A stretch of DNA of 64,000 nt from Rhinopithecus roxellana (taxonomy: Eukaryota; Chordata; Mammalia; Primates; Cercopithecidae): positions 58,077,332 to 58,141,331 of the forward strand of contig NC_044566.1 in assembly GCF_007565055.1 (NCBI RefSeq). The letters are read 5' to 3'. A program made the position numbers and the translations under genes. Below the pieces are notes generated by a model. That model saw only the letters and a program-made list of their open reading frames with translations, ran no database searches and was not told where the DNA came from. Positions 55,360-64,000 of the stretch are shown piece by piece. The number at the start of each line of letters is the position of its first letter. Position 1 is the first letter of the stretch.

Positions 55360-58059
55360 TCTGTGACTATTTTTCATGGATGCTGGGAAAGATTCTCCTA
55401 GAAGTCTCTGCTTTTTATGGGGGAAAGATGAACAGCCAAGTTACGAATTAGCTGGAAATATCTACTCTTTTTCAGAAGCCCATTCATTTGTAGTTGATTC
55501 CATATCCCATAAATACTCTCTCCTCCTCCACACTCCCAGGTTATATGAAATGTGTACGCTCCATTAAAATGAGGTGGTACAACTTGATTATTTCATCACA
55601 CTTTTATATGGATTATGCTACAAATGTTCATGGAAAATAAAGTACCAATTCCAGGTAGTAGTCAACTTTACAACTGTCATCTGAGGTAACAGTTTCTTCA
55701 CAATAGCACTTTGAAACAGAAGTTGGCATTATTTGTTTATTAATTTGATTTGTGTGTACTCTAGATAAACTTGATAGGAAAAGAGTTTACATTAAACAAG
55801 GGTAACAACAAATATTTTCCACTTATCTTAATCATAGAAGTTTTGATTATAGAAATGGCTTATCAGCAAATGCAGTTTGGTTATCAGTTTTGTTTCTGTC
55901 TTGAAAATTGGATCACATAAACCATGAAGGTCTCAGATTGATTTTGCAGCTATTGGATTATTTTAAACAAAAAAGGAAACAGCTACAGAATAATAGAATC
56001 AGTCTTGTTATATAGACATAGCTCCAGGCCAAAGCCCTAGGCATTTCCTTCATTCTACATTCTTGCTCTAGAAAGACTCCTTGGCTTTTCCAGGCACTAT
56101 TTCAGGTTTTTTCCCCCCTGTTTCCAAAGTCTTTGTATATTCAAGATAGCCTTCTTTATCTTTACATGTTATATTCTGAGACTTCATGTTTAAGCAACAT
56201 TCTGCCTTTAGAAAAAAAATCAGAATGCATTAAGCTTCACTATGTCTCTTTTAGAAAGATTCCTTTAAGCTTTGAGATTGTTATTCAGTGAAGTCAAGTG
56301 GTAAATCTGTCCTCATCTGTAGTGTGTTAGGACTACTGACTGGAACGCTTTTGGCTGACATGATTTAAAAAAGGGCTCCAACTCCAATCTATTCAGCTTT
56401 ACCTTCCTTTGTTTTCAGTGATGTATGAAATTTATTTCAGGATATTACAAATTTTTTCCAAATTTTTCTTCCCTTGTCAACCGAAGGACACTTCTTTATA
56501 TCACTCTTGCTACTGGAGCCAGATCATGACGTGCAGCTTCATTGAACAAATGCCTAAAAACATGTGTCTGACATCTGTCTTTAAAACCTGCAGCAGCCAG
56601 CTTTAAAGCTCCTCTCTGCAGAAGGCAGGAGAGAAATAGAGCATATTTTTTTCGTCACATTAATTTTGAGTAACTTGGCTTTGTTAGCAAGAAAAAAAAT
56701 AGCCTTCTAAAAACGCTTTGTTGAATTTATGTCAAAGTTTTAACTTAGCTATTACTTTCTAATCACATTTTGAAAAATAGTCCCATCAAAACACACTTTG
56801 GAAGGATTATTTTTTACTGATATTTTCATTTTGTAGAATCTGGAAGTCATTTTTCAAGACAGACAGAACAAAGTCAATTCTTTTTTACTTCTGATGTTTT
56901 ATTGATGAAATACTTATTAATTAAGAGGCATTTGTGAAATTTGAAAAAGAAAATGATACAAGGTCCAATAGTAATAAAAAGATAATTGTACTTCCAGTTC
57001 CAGGAGATTTTCTACAGTTTACTTTTTGAAATCATCCATTCACAGAGGGCTCACAGTTGGAAAATTCCAAATGCACTTTGTACTTGCTCTTTTTTTTGAA
57101 GAGGGAAGGTTTTGTCACTATTGTGAATGTGACTTTATCCTGGTTTTGGAGAGAAAGGCCATGACCAGAACAAGATAGCTGCTTTGAGACCTAAAGCAGA
57201 GATTCTAAGCTCAAATTTGCAAAACTAAAGGAGCCTGTACCTAAATATGGGAATGCTTTCTAGCTGGTACTGAATTTCACACTATGCTATTTATGCTTCC
57301 ATTTATTATGATGAATTTTCATTTTCAGATAAAGGCTCTGAGTTGTGGCTGTCAGAGCAGACAGTTAATGGGACTATACGAACAGGGCTGGGAACATATC
57401 TTGGCCAATACTCCAGGCTACTCATCCAAATTCTATCTAAGGCGCTTGAACAGCTACAGATTTTGCACAACAGGACTTGAAATCTCAGCTATTCTCTTTC
57501 CATCCCAGAAGCAATCAGACTCAGGCCTGAGCAGAAGCCCCAAAAGAATGCATTAAGCATGGGGTTTCAGTACAGCCTGAAATCACGCACACACAAAAAA
57601 TAAATAGACATTTAAGAGGCTTAGCGGTTCTGAGACTGTTGTGATTCAAAAAAGGAGTCCTTGTCTTTGGTTACTACATAGCATGCAGAAATAGCTCATT
57701 ATTTTGAGATTATACAGAGTGTGGTGGGAGAAATGAGTCAATTTTCTGAATGACACAAATAAAAACCAAACTACTTGTATTCACTATGTGGTTTCTTCTA
57801 AGGGTGGGGTTGTTCTTAGGATATTTAGGTAGAATTATTCAGAATGGTGGCTTCCATTCTTTACATGACATCTTTGAAGTAAATTTATATAACACATATA
57901 TTTGTATATAAAATACATATACAAAAAAACTTGTCTTCTGTTTATGACGAAGTTAATTCTTATAAAGGGCACATACCTATGTGACCATTTCCTAGGCCAG
58001 CACGTAGAATACCTCAAGCACTTGAATGCCCTATTTATTCACATCCCTTCAAGAATGCC
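55360..58059. other. Single-copy AT-rich sequence, no gene seen
   Basis: No repeat is confidently recognised over about 2.7 kb. A short stretch near 57960-58055 may be an L1 3'-UTR relic. The frames at 55376-55567, 56409-56606 and 57284-57556 lack domains. Confidence 0.45.
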
Positions 58060-58469
58060 TGTTAGTTATGAGACACCTTCCTGGTGCTGTACTTTCAGGA
58101 CCCTCTGGAGCGTTCACAGTGACACAACTCTCTCCCTGAGCTGCTCCCAGCCAATGACCTCACATGGCCTGGAGCCTAGAGCATCCCATTTCTGCTCATC
58201 ACAGAGTTCCTGTAATGAAAAGTCTGTGCTCTGGGCCCCCTACAGGTCTGGCCAAGATCTTTTCAGAGGTGCACTGCAGACTGGGGGGCTTCTGACCAAA
58301 TTCTTGTTCTGTGCCTCTTTCTCCTCATGGCGTCAAACCTGCACTGTGGTTTGAGGCTGTCCTACCTGTTTTCTCTCCTCTTTAGCCTTCACGGGCATTT
58401 TCCCTGATAAATCTCTTGCATTTCTAATTCTGTTGTGATGGCTGCTTCTCAGAGGACCTAAGTAACACA
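58060..58469 (+). mobile_element. 5' LTR of an ERV-L-like provirus
   Basis: The LTR starts TGTTAGTTATGAGACACC and ends AAGTAACACA (TG...CA, about 410 bp). TTCCCTGATAAATCTCTTGC near the 3' end carries a diverged polyadenylation region. The layout resembles LTR16-type ERV-L LTRs. Two bases after its end is a tRNA-Leu-like primer site. The 150-codon frame at 57902-58354 is an LTR translation. Confidence 0.72.
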
Positions 58470-58471
58470 GT

Positions 58472-58487
58472 TGGTGCCAGAAAAGCA
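58472..58487 (+). promoter_or_regulatory. Retroviral primer binding site, tRNA-Leu-like
   Basis: TGGTGCCAGAAAAGCA lies 2 bases after the LTR end. It agrees at most positions with the complement of a tRNA-Leu 3' end (TGGTACCAGAAG...), the primer type that gives ERV-L its name. It is non-functional in a decayed copy, but it identifies the element. Confidence 0.65.
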
Positions 58488-60163
58488 GTTGGTAAGATGG
58501 AGTTGGGGGACCAGGTTGCTTGCCAACTGGCTGGCATGAAAGGCCCTGAGTGGTATGTGGGGCACAGATGGTTCCTGGCACAGAACAGTGGCCCAACTGC
58601 TAAAACTTTCACTGACGATAACCTGGGAAAACATCCTGGTGGGAGGGAACTCTCTTACTGCTGCAATGATTCTAGCATTTAAAAGGCATTGAGAGAACAG
58701 TGTTAAAGGAGAGTGGAGTTGGCTATTTATCCCCAAATTGTATTGATCACCTGCAGAGGGATAATGAGGAATCAAAGGTCGTTTATGAAGAGCTAAAGGA
58801 TGTGTGAGGACCTGAGGGCCTTTTTATAAGCTACCAAAGCTTGTCCTTCAGCAGACACAGCTGAGCAGCAAGATAAGACTATGTCAGAGTTGTAGAGATC
58901 CAGACATTTAAATGCTGAGCCCAAGAAGGTTGTTATACAAAGGTCGGGGCCCTGAATTTAAAAAACAAACAAACCACTTGAGACCCTGAAATATGGGTTA
59001 GGTCCCTGAAGACTGTGCCTCTGCAGACTTTCCTGCAGCCAACATGATTACAGAGATGGCCCCCACTGCTAAAAAGAGTTAGCACTTTCCCACTATGGAA
59101 AGACTGCAGAGGCCTCTCCCTTGCAAGGCAGAAAATGTCCTTTTAAGAAATTGTCCCACCACTTCTCCTGGATGCCAAACCAACCAGTAGGGTTAAATCC
59201 CAGTATAATCTGCTGGGGATGTGTTGGATATGATAAGGAAAGAGGATACTACATTCCAAAGAAGCTGCAAGAATTAGCTTGCATATACTATCAGTAGCTA
59301 AGAAAGTACCCTTGGAACTGGATTTTGAGGGTACTCGATCAAGGCAGCTAGAAAAAGATTCCATTAGCAAGAATTCAGAGACTTGGGGGCATTGTTTTGA
59401 AACAGAGAATTTAATATTCTGGCAAGGACCCCAGAGATGGGAAAGACTCAATGCTAGGGTGAGTCCAAGAAGGTTGAAGTGAGTGGTGGCCTTCGCTAAT
59501 GAAGACAAAATGCCTGAGTGCCATGGCAGAATACAGAGAAAGGGATAAAAAAGCCCAGGGGTTTCAGTGTGCTTGAATATACATTCAGGGTATGTGTGAG
59601 GCAGAAAGACTCACACCAGGATTACTTGCATGAAAAGACCCAGAGGCCATCAGCAATGCATGAATGAGAGGAACACCAACATCATTAAAGTACAATGGAG
59701 GCTCTCCTCTGCAGGCAGGTAGGAGAGGTGACCACAGAGTCAGACTTGTTACCGCCGTGGGATGATCAGACCCTGAAGCAGTAGAGACTACCAAAGCCAG
59801 AGAGCCACAATGACCATAACGACTAGCAAGATCAGAGCATCTGCCTAGGAAGCACTAACTGTAGGAAGTTGTGAAGATGGTTGAAAGAATATAGTATCCC
59901 TAGAGGCAAAAGAGATAGGCAGCCATTAAGAAATTTGCTTTACTTCGGCAATCAGAAGAGGAAATAGTGAAGAGGTGGAAGGCTTAGGATTGTCATCCTA
60001 ATAAAAAATCAAGGTCATTTCCCTAGGGTTTTGAACCCAAACTAATTTCTAGTTCCGGAACCCACTGATTTAGGAAAGAGTCAGGTCCCCAGGGAGAAGG
60101 ACATTGCAACACTGCAGTGAGGATATACTTCCAATACTTTCTGCAGTTCTTTCCTAAAGGCAC
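58488..60163 (+). pseudogene. Decayed ERV-L-like internal region, gag side
   Basis: Collinear + strand blocks follow the LTR, including TTCCTGCAGCCAACATGATT, AGAATTCAGAGACTTGGGGG and TTCTGGCAAGGACCCCAGAG, which resemble the gag-side sequence of ERV-L/MaLR elements. Every frame is broken; the longest + piece is under 70 codons (59279-59482). No protein can be made. Confidence 0.6.
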
Positions 60164-60664
60164 TGTATTAGTCAGGGTTCTCCAGAGGGACAGAGCTAGT
60201 AAGATAGATGTTTATATAAAGGAGAATTTATTAAGTAGCATTGACTGACATGATCACAAGGCGAGGTCCCACAATAGGCTCTCTACAAGCCAAGGGGCAA
60301 GGAAGCCAATCTGAGTCCCCACACCTCAAAAGTCGGGAAGCCAACAGTGCAGCCTTCAGTCTGTGATTGAAGGTCCAAGAGTAGAACTTGGAGTTCGATG
60401 TGCGGGGGCAGGAAGCATCCAGCATGAGAGAAAGATACAGGAGAATAAGCCAATCTAGTCCTTCCATGTTCTTCTGCTGCTTGTATTCTGGCCACACTGG
60501 CAGCTGATTAGATGGTGCCCACCCAGATTGAGGATGAATCTGCCTCTCCCAGTCCACTGACTCAAATGTTAATCTCCTTTGGCAACACCCTCACAGACAC
60601 ACCCAGGAACAATACTTTGCCACCTAAAATCCAATCAAGTTGGCACTCAATATTAATCATCATA
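60164..60664 (-). mobile_element. Solo MLT2A-type LTR inserted into the provirus
   Basis: It runs TGTATTAGTCAGGGTTCTCC to CACTCAATATTAATCATCAT then A, the same family and orientation as 3392-3927. GAGAATTTATTAAGTAGCAT, GCAGGAAGCATCCAGCATGA and AATCTCCTTTGGCAACACCC are shared. The flanking pentamers GGCAC (60159-60163) and GGTGC (60665-60669) are a decayed duplication at best. It is antisense to the surrounding provirus, so it is a later insertion and not that provirus's own LTR. Confidence 0.85.
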
Positions 60665-60669
60665 GGTGC

Positions 60670-62500
60670 ATATGAGCATTTTTTGGAGGATTGTACACGT
60701 GGAAATTATATATGTGGGAATACCCAGATATTTCAAGGATTACTGAACAAAGAGTAAACATTGACATTGCTAACCCAGAGATGTAAAGTGTCATTATGGC
60801 TCCTTGTTAGAAAGAAGGCATATGCTGGCAGGGTAAAAAGAGGAACCCTGGCTGAAGTCTCACTTGCAATGGGACTATGAGGTCCATAAACCCACTGACA
60901 GCAATTTCCCCAATCCCCAAATATACAATTGGGATTGTTTTACTTGGCAGAGAATGATGCTGATATTGAGTGACTCTTTGTCCTGTGGGGTAGGATCTAT
61001 CATATTGGTGAAAGTAAAATGTAAGCCTCTGGAAACTTCTCCTTGCCCTAGTCAAAATAGCAAATAAAAATCACGATTGCATCCCAGTGTGAATGATAGA
61101 GATTAGTATTCCCATTAAAATCTAAGGGATGCAAGGGTGATGGTCCCTACCATATCTCCATTTAATTCACCTTATCTACCCTCCTAAAGAAAGTACACGG
61201 ATCTCAGAGAACTGCAAGCTCAGCCAGCTAGCAGTCCTGATTGAAGCTGCCATGCCAGATGATATAGTTGCTAGAGTAGAATAACAATAGTGGAACGTGG
61301 TAAGGTGCCATTGATTTAGAGAATATGTTCTTCAGCTAATGTGTTCATTAGTGAATGTACATAGGCTAAAATGCCTTCTCCTTCAGAAACAGTGCTTACT
61401 CACATTGATCCGTCAGACTTATGACATCATGCTGATTAGGCAGAACAAGCAAGAGATGACTTGAAACCATGGAAAGACATATGAACTCCAAAGGGTGGGA
61501 AATAATTCTAAGGAGATTCATGAACATACCATTTTAGCAAAGTTTGTACATGTCCAAAGTAAAAGTCAAATTGCTACATCTTGTTTCTCCTACCATGAAG
61601 GACATCTGAAAGCACTGCTTAGGTTTTTGAGGCAACACATTTCATACCAAGAAATATTGCTCAGGCCCAGATACCAGGTGACACCTTAGGCTGTCAGCCT
61701 TGACTGGGACTCAGAGCAGGAAAATATGTTATAGCAGATCCAGGCTTTGCAGATTGTGCTGCCAATTGTGCCATGTGATCCAACAGACACTAGGAGGTGT
61801 CAGTGGTAGAAGAAGATAAATTATGGAGTTTATGGAAATTTTCAGTAGGAACATCACAGTGTAGGCCCCTGGGGTTCTAAAGCAATGCTGTGCCATCTGA
61901 AGTCTACTGCAGGCATCATACACTTTTCTAGAAATAGCTCCTGGTATGTTGCTGGGCTGTGGTGATGATGTTATGCTTGAACATAGCACGCTGAGTCACA
62001 ATGCACCTAGAAATACCCATTTTTGAGCTGGGTTTTGATTTACCAAATCATAAATATCTACCAACTTATAAAGTTGGGTGTGTTGAGCAGCATTCCATTA
62101 TAAGATGGAAAAGGTGTTTGTGGGTGAGCCTGAGAAGGACCGGGAGGTATGAGTAAGCTTCATGAGCTGGTAACCCAAATACTCCCATGTCACTCATTAT
62201 GGTTGCAGTAAATGTATCTTCTTCGATTTGTCCCAATGGCAGAGTAAGGAGTTCTTTACAATTAACAGTAGAGGAGAAAACCAACAAACTTTGGCTTATG
62301 GATGGATGCAAGCCAAAAATAGACGGTGGTTGCATTACAGCCACTCTCTGTAATGGTTCTTAAAGACAAGGAAGGGGAGTCTTCTCTTCCAAATGGGAAG
62401 AACAGTGAGCAGTGCATCTGGTCATAAACTGTATGAAGCAAGTGGCCTGAAGTTATAAGCATTATTATATCTGTCACGTCTTCTGTGGCCATAAGATCTC
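60670..62500 (+). pseudogene. Decayed ERV-L-like internal region, pol side
   Basis: Collinear blocks of ERV-L-type pol include TCAGACTTATGACATCATGC (reverse-transcriptase side) and CACAGTGTAGGCCCCTGGGG, TTCTAAAGCAATGCTGTGCC (before RNase H). ATGAAGCAAGTGGCCTGAAG near 62435 comes from the integrase side. Frames are short and broken (61495-61689; the minus frames are shadows). No 3' LTR follows; the L1 begins at about 62505. The provirus is truncated and inert. Confidence 0.65.
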
Positions 62501-62699
62501 ATTCTTCATGCAAATATTGAGGAGTGGAATTACTAAAACATAGGGAATATTAATGTGTTGTGTCAGTAGATATTGCCAAAGTGTTTCCCAAAGTACCTAT
62601 CTATACACACTCCCAAAAGCAATGTATGAAAGTGCCTGTTGCTCTACATTCTTTTCAAAGTATGGTATTACAAATCTTTTCAATTTTAGCCATTCTGTT

Positions 62700-62770
62700 G
62701 ATATATATATACATGTATAATGTGTGTGTGTGTATATATATACACACACACATATATACACATGTACATA
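62700..62770. repeat. TA/TG/CA microsatellite with a perfect 30-bp palindrome
   Basis: Positions 62723-62752 read TGTGTGTGTG, TATATATATA, CACACACACA in order, an exact palindrome of alternating purine and pyrimidine. TA-rich runs extend on both sides. It can form Z-DNA or a cruciform in principle. Confidence 0.9.
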
Positions 62771-63411
62771 ATTTGGACATCTTATTTTCTCATGCTTCTG
62801 ATCAATTCTCTTGCTTATTTCAAAAGTTTGGTTTATTCTTTTTTTGGAGATCTTTATATATTCTGGATGTGAGTCATTCGTTAGATATATGTAATGTAAA
62901 TAATTTATCACATTCTGTGACTTGCCTTTCTACTATTTTAATGTTTTCTCTTGAGGAAGCAAAGTTCTTAATTTTAATGAAGTCTACCCTATAAGTCTTC
63001 TCCTTATTGTTAATGCTTTATGTTTTCTGTTTCAAAAATCTATGCCTACCCCAAACTCTTGAATATGTTCTCTCATTTCCCTCTATAAGTTTTCCTATTT
63101 TACTTCATATATTTAGGTCTGTGATTCATCTCAAATTAATTTTTGCTTATAATGTGAGGCAGAGGTTATGATTCATATGTATATCCAGTCAACCCAGCAC
63201 CATTTATTGAAAAGGTCAACCTTCCTTCACTGAACTGCAGTGGCACTTTTGTTATGTATTAGAGGACTTGTATGTGGATCTTTCTCCATTCCATTCTTCT
63301 ATTTGTTGATCATTGTCCCCAATGCACAATGACTTTCATACATAGTTGATTTCATAATTGATGTTGTATTCTGATGCTTTACTAATTTGCTTATTATTTG
63401 CTTTATTTATA

Positions 63412-63465
63412 TTGGTGCAAAAGTAATTGCTTTTAATGGCAAAACTGCAATTACTTTTGCATCAA
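63412..63465. mobile_element. MADE1 mariner MITE (miR-548-type hairpin)
   Basis: TTGGTGCAAAAGTAATTGC and GCAATTACTTTTGCATCAA are inverted arms with a short centre (TTTTAATGGCAAAACT). TA lies on both sides (63410-63411 and 63466-63467), the mariner duplication. MADE1 is normally about 80 bp, so the centre is shortened to give 54 bp. MADE1 copies are the source of the primate miR-548 family. Whether this copy is transcribed is unknown. Confidence 0.93.
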
Positions 63466-63757
63466 TAGAGTAATTTATTTGTTGAGCCTTTTGGATATTT
63501 TTACATACAGAATTATGTTATCAAAAAATAATGATCTTTTTTTGTTCTCCTTTCAAATATCTACAATGTTGATTTCTTTTCCTTACCTTATTACAGTGCC
63601 TAAGCACTCAAGTAAAATATTGATATGTTTATTTTGTTGCAAACTTCATGGAGGAAGCAGTAAATATGTGATCCATAAACTCCAGTTACATGTAGGGGGT
63701 TTTAAAGATGTTGATCAGATTAGGAAACTTCCCACTGTTTCCACTTTGGTGAAAAAT

Positions 63758-63785
63758 ATTATTATTATTATTATTATTATTATTT
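63758..63785. repeat. (ATT)n microsatellite
   Basis: About nine uninterrupted ATT units. It lies 60 bases upstream of the Alu but is not part of its tail. Confidence 0.95.
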
Positions 63786-63844
63786 TACTGAAACAGACAT
63801 CATAGAAGCCAGAGATCTTATATTAAAGAAGGGACTGAATTTTG

Positions 63845-64000
63845 GCAGGGCACAGTGGCTCACGTCTATAATCCCAGCACTTTGGGAGGCCGAGACGGTT
63901 GGATCACCTGAGTTCATGAGTTTGAGACCAGCCTGACCAACATTGAGAAAACCTGTCTCTACTAAAAATACAAAATTAGTTGGGCGTGGTTTCTCATGCC
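63845..64000 (+). mobile_element. Alu SINE, cut by window edge
   Basis: GGCAGGGCACAGTGGCTCAC through GGAGGCCGAGACGGTTGGAT, TGAGACCAGCCTGACCAACA and AAAATTAGTTGGGCGTGG is the left arm and start of the right arm of a + strand Alu. It continues past base 64000. The CCAGCCTGACCAACAT wording fits AluS. Confidence 0.92.

Larger units (their letters stand above)
62505..63640 (-). mobile_element. Ancient L1 (ORF2 end/3' region), antisense
   Basis: GATCTTTATATATTCTGGAT, TGACTTGCCTTTCTACTATT, AATTTTAATGAAGTCTACCC, CAACCCAGCACCATTTATTG and TTCCATTCTTCTATTTGTTG give the antisense L1M order. A TG/TA microsatellite (62700-62770) and a MADE1 (63412-63465) sit inside it. All frames are open only over short, shadow segments. 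Confidence 0.8.

Noticed and set aside
57902..58354. Longest frame in the window, 150 codons on the plus strand
   Set aside because: Most of it lies in the ERV-L-like LTR at 58060-58469. It has no recognisable domain, and LTR sequence explains it.
60164..60664. MLT2A LTR as the 3' LTR of the surrounding provirus
   Set aside because: It is in the opposite orientation and from a different LTR family than the LTR at 58060, so it is a separate insertion.
62560..62994. 144-codon frame with His/Tyr/Ile repeats
   Set aside because: It crosses the TG/TA microsatellite and antisense L1; the repeats come from the dinucleotide run.
1..64000. CRISPR arrays, bacterial operons, phage or plasmid genes
   Set aside because: The window is primate nuclear DNA throughout. 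The only regular repeats are microsatellites, and no spacer-repeat pattern exists.
1..64000. tRNA, rRNA, U6, 7SK, Y RNA or mitochondrial insert
   Set aside because: I looked for their characteristic blocks and saw none outside tRNA-like MIR heads. A covariance-model search would be needed to exclude diverged copies.

Overview
This is AT-rich primate nuclear DNA with no protein-coding gene, RNA gene or CRISPR array that the sequence supports. The repeats are Alu, L1, L2, MIR, MLT1/MST/THE1, MLT2/ERV-L, MER5A-like and MADE1 elements, so the source is a catarrhine primate. One young AluY (25824-26134) has base changes I associate with Old World monkey AluY (AluYRa-type) copies: GCTCAAGCCTGTAATCC near the 5' end and GAGATCCGGCCACTGCAC near the 3' end. 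A macaque, baboon, vervet or close relative is therefore the best guess. Family names come from memory of consensus sequences; no search was run.

Layout. 1-8.8 kb: mostly single-copy sequence with MIR and L2 relics, an AluJ, an intact solo MLT2A-type ERV-L LTR with target duplications (3392-3927), and an Alu with a long pyrimidine tract (5987-6439). 8.8-17.4 kb: a G-rich tract, MLT1-type LTRs, two Alus, and an antisense L1 (about 12285-14062) interrupted by an MST LTR and by a second L1 3'-UTR piece with inverted 18-bp ends. 17.4-26.2 kb: MIR/L2 relics, single-copy sequence and three Alus. 26.2-29.1 kb: an old L1/HAL1-like piece, an unassigned LTR-like repeat split by a young L1 3' end, and an MLT1 LTR. 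29.1-35.4 kb: AT-rich and repeat-poor, with a 58-bp direct duplication. 35.4-40.6 kb: two copies of an LTR/leader junction around a THE1 LTR, then decayed ERV-L-like pol, an Alu and an MLT2-type LTR. 40.6-57.9 kb: single-copy stretches with MST, MER5A, L2, MIR-in-MIR, MLT1+Alu, another MLT1, an Alu, a CA microsatellite and a DNA-transposon MITE. 58.06-62.5 kb: a decayed ERV-L-like provirus with one LTR, a tRNA-Leu-like primer site and broken internal sequence, interrupted by a second MLT2A LTR. 62.5-64 kb: an ancient antisense L1 carrying a MADE1 (miR-548-type) hairpin, then an Alu cut by the window edge.

The open reading frames are all short (up to about 150 codons). Most of the longer ones lie in Alu, LTR or ERV sequence and the rest lack domains I recognise. 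The window is best read as intergenic or deep-intronic DNA. I found no new biological system; the useful observations are structural: nested insertions, inverted and direct duplications, and hairpins.
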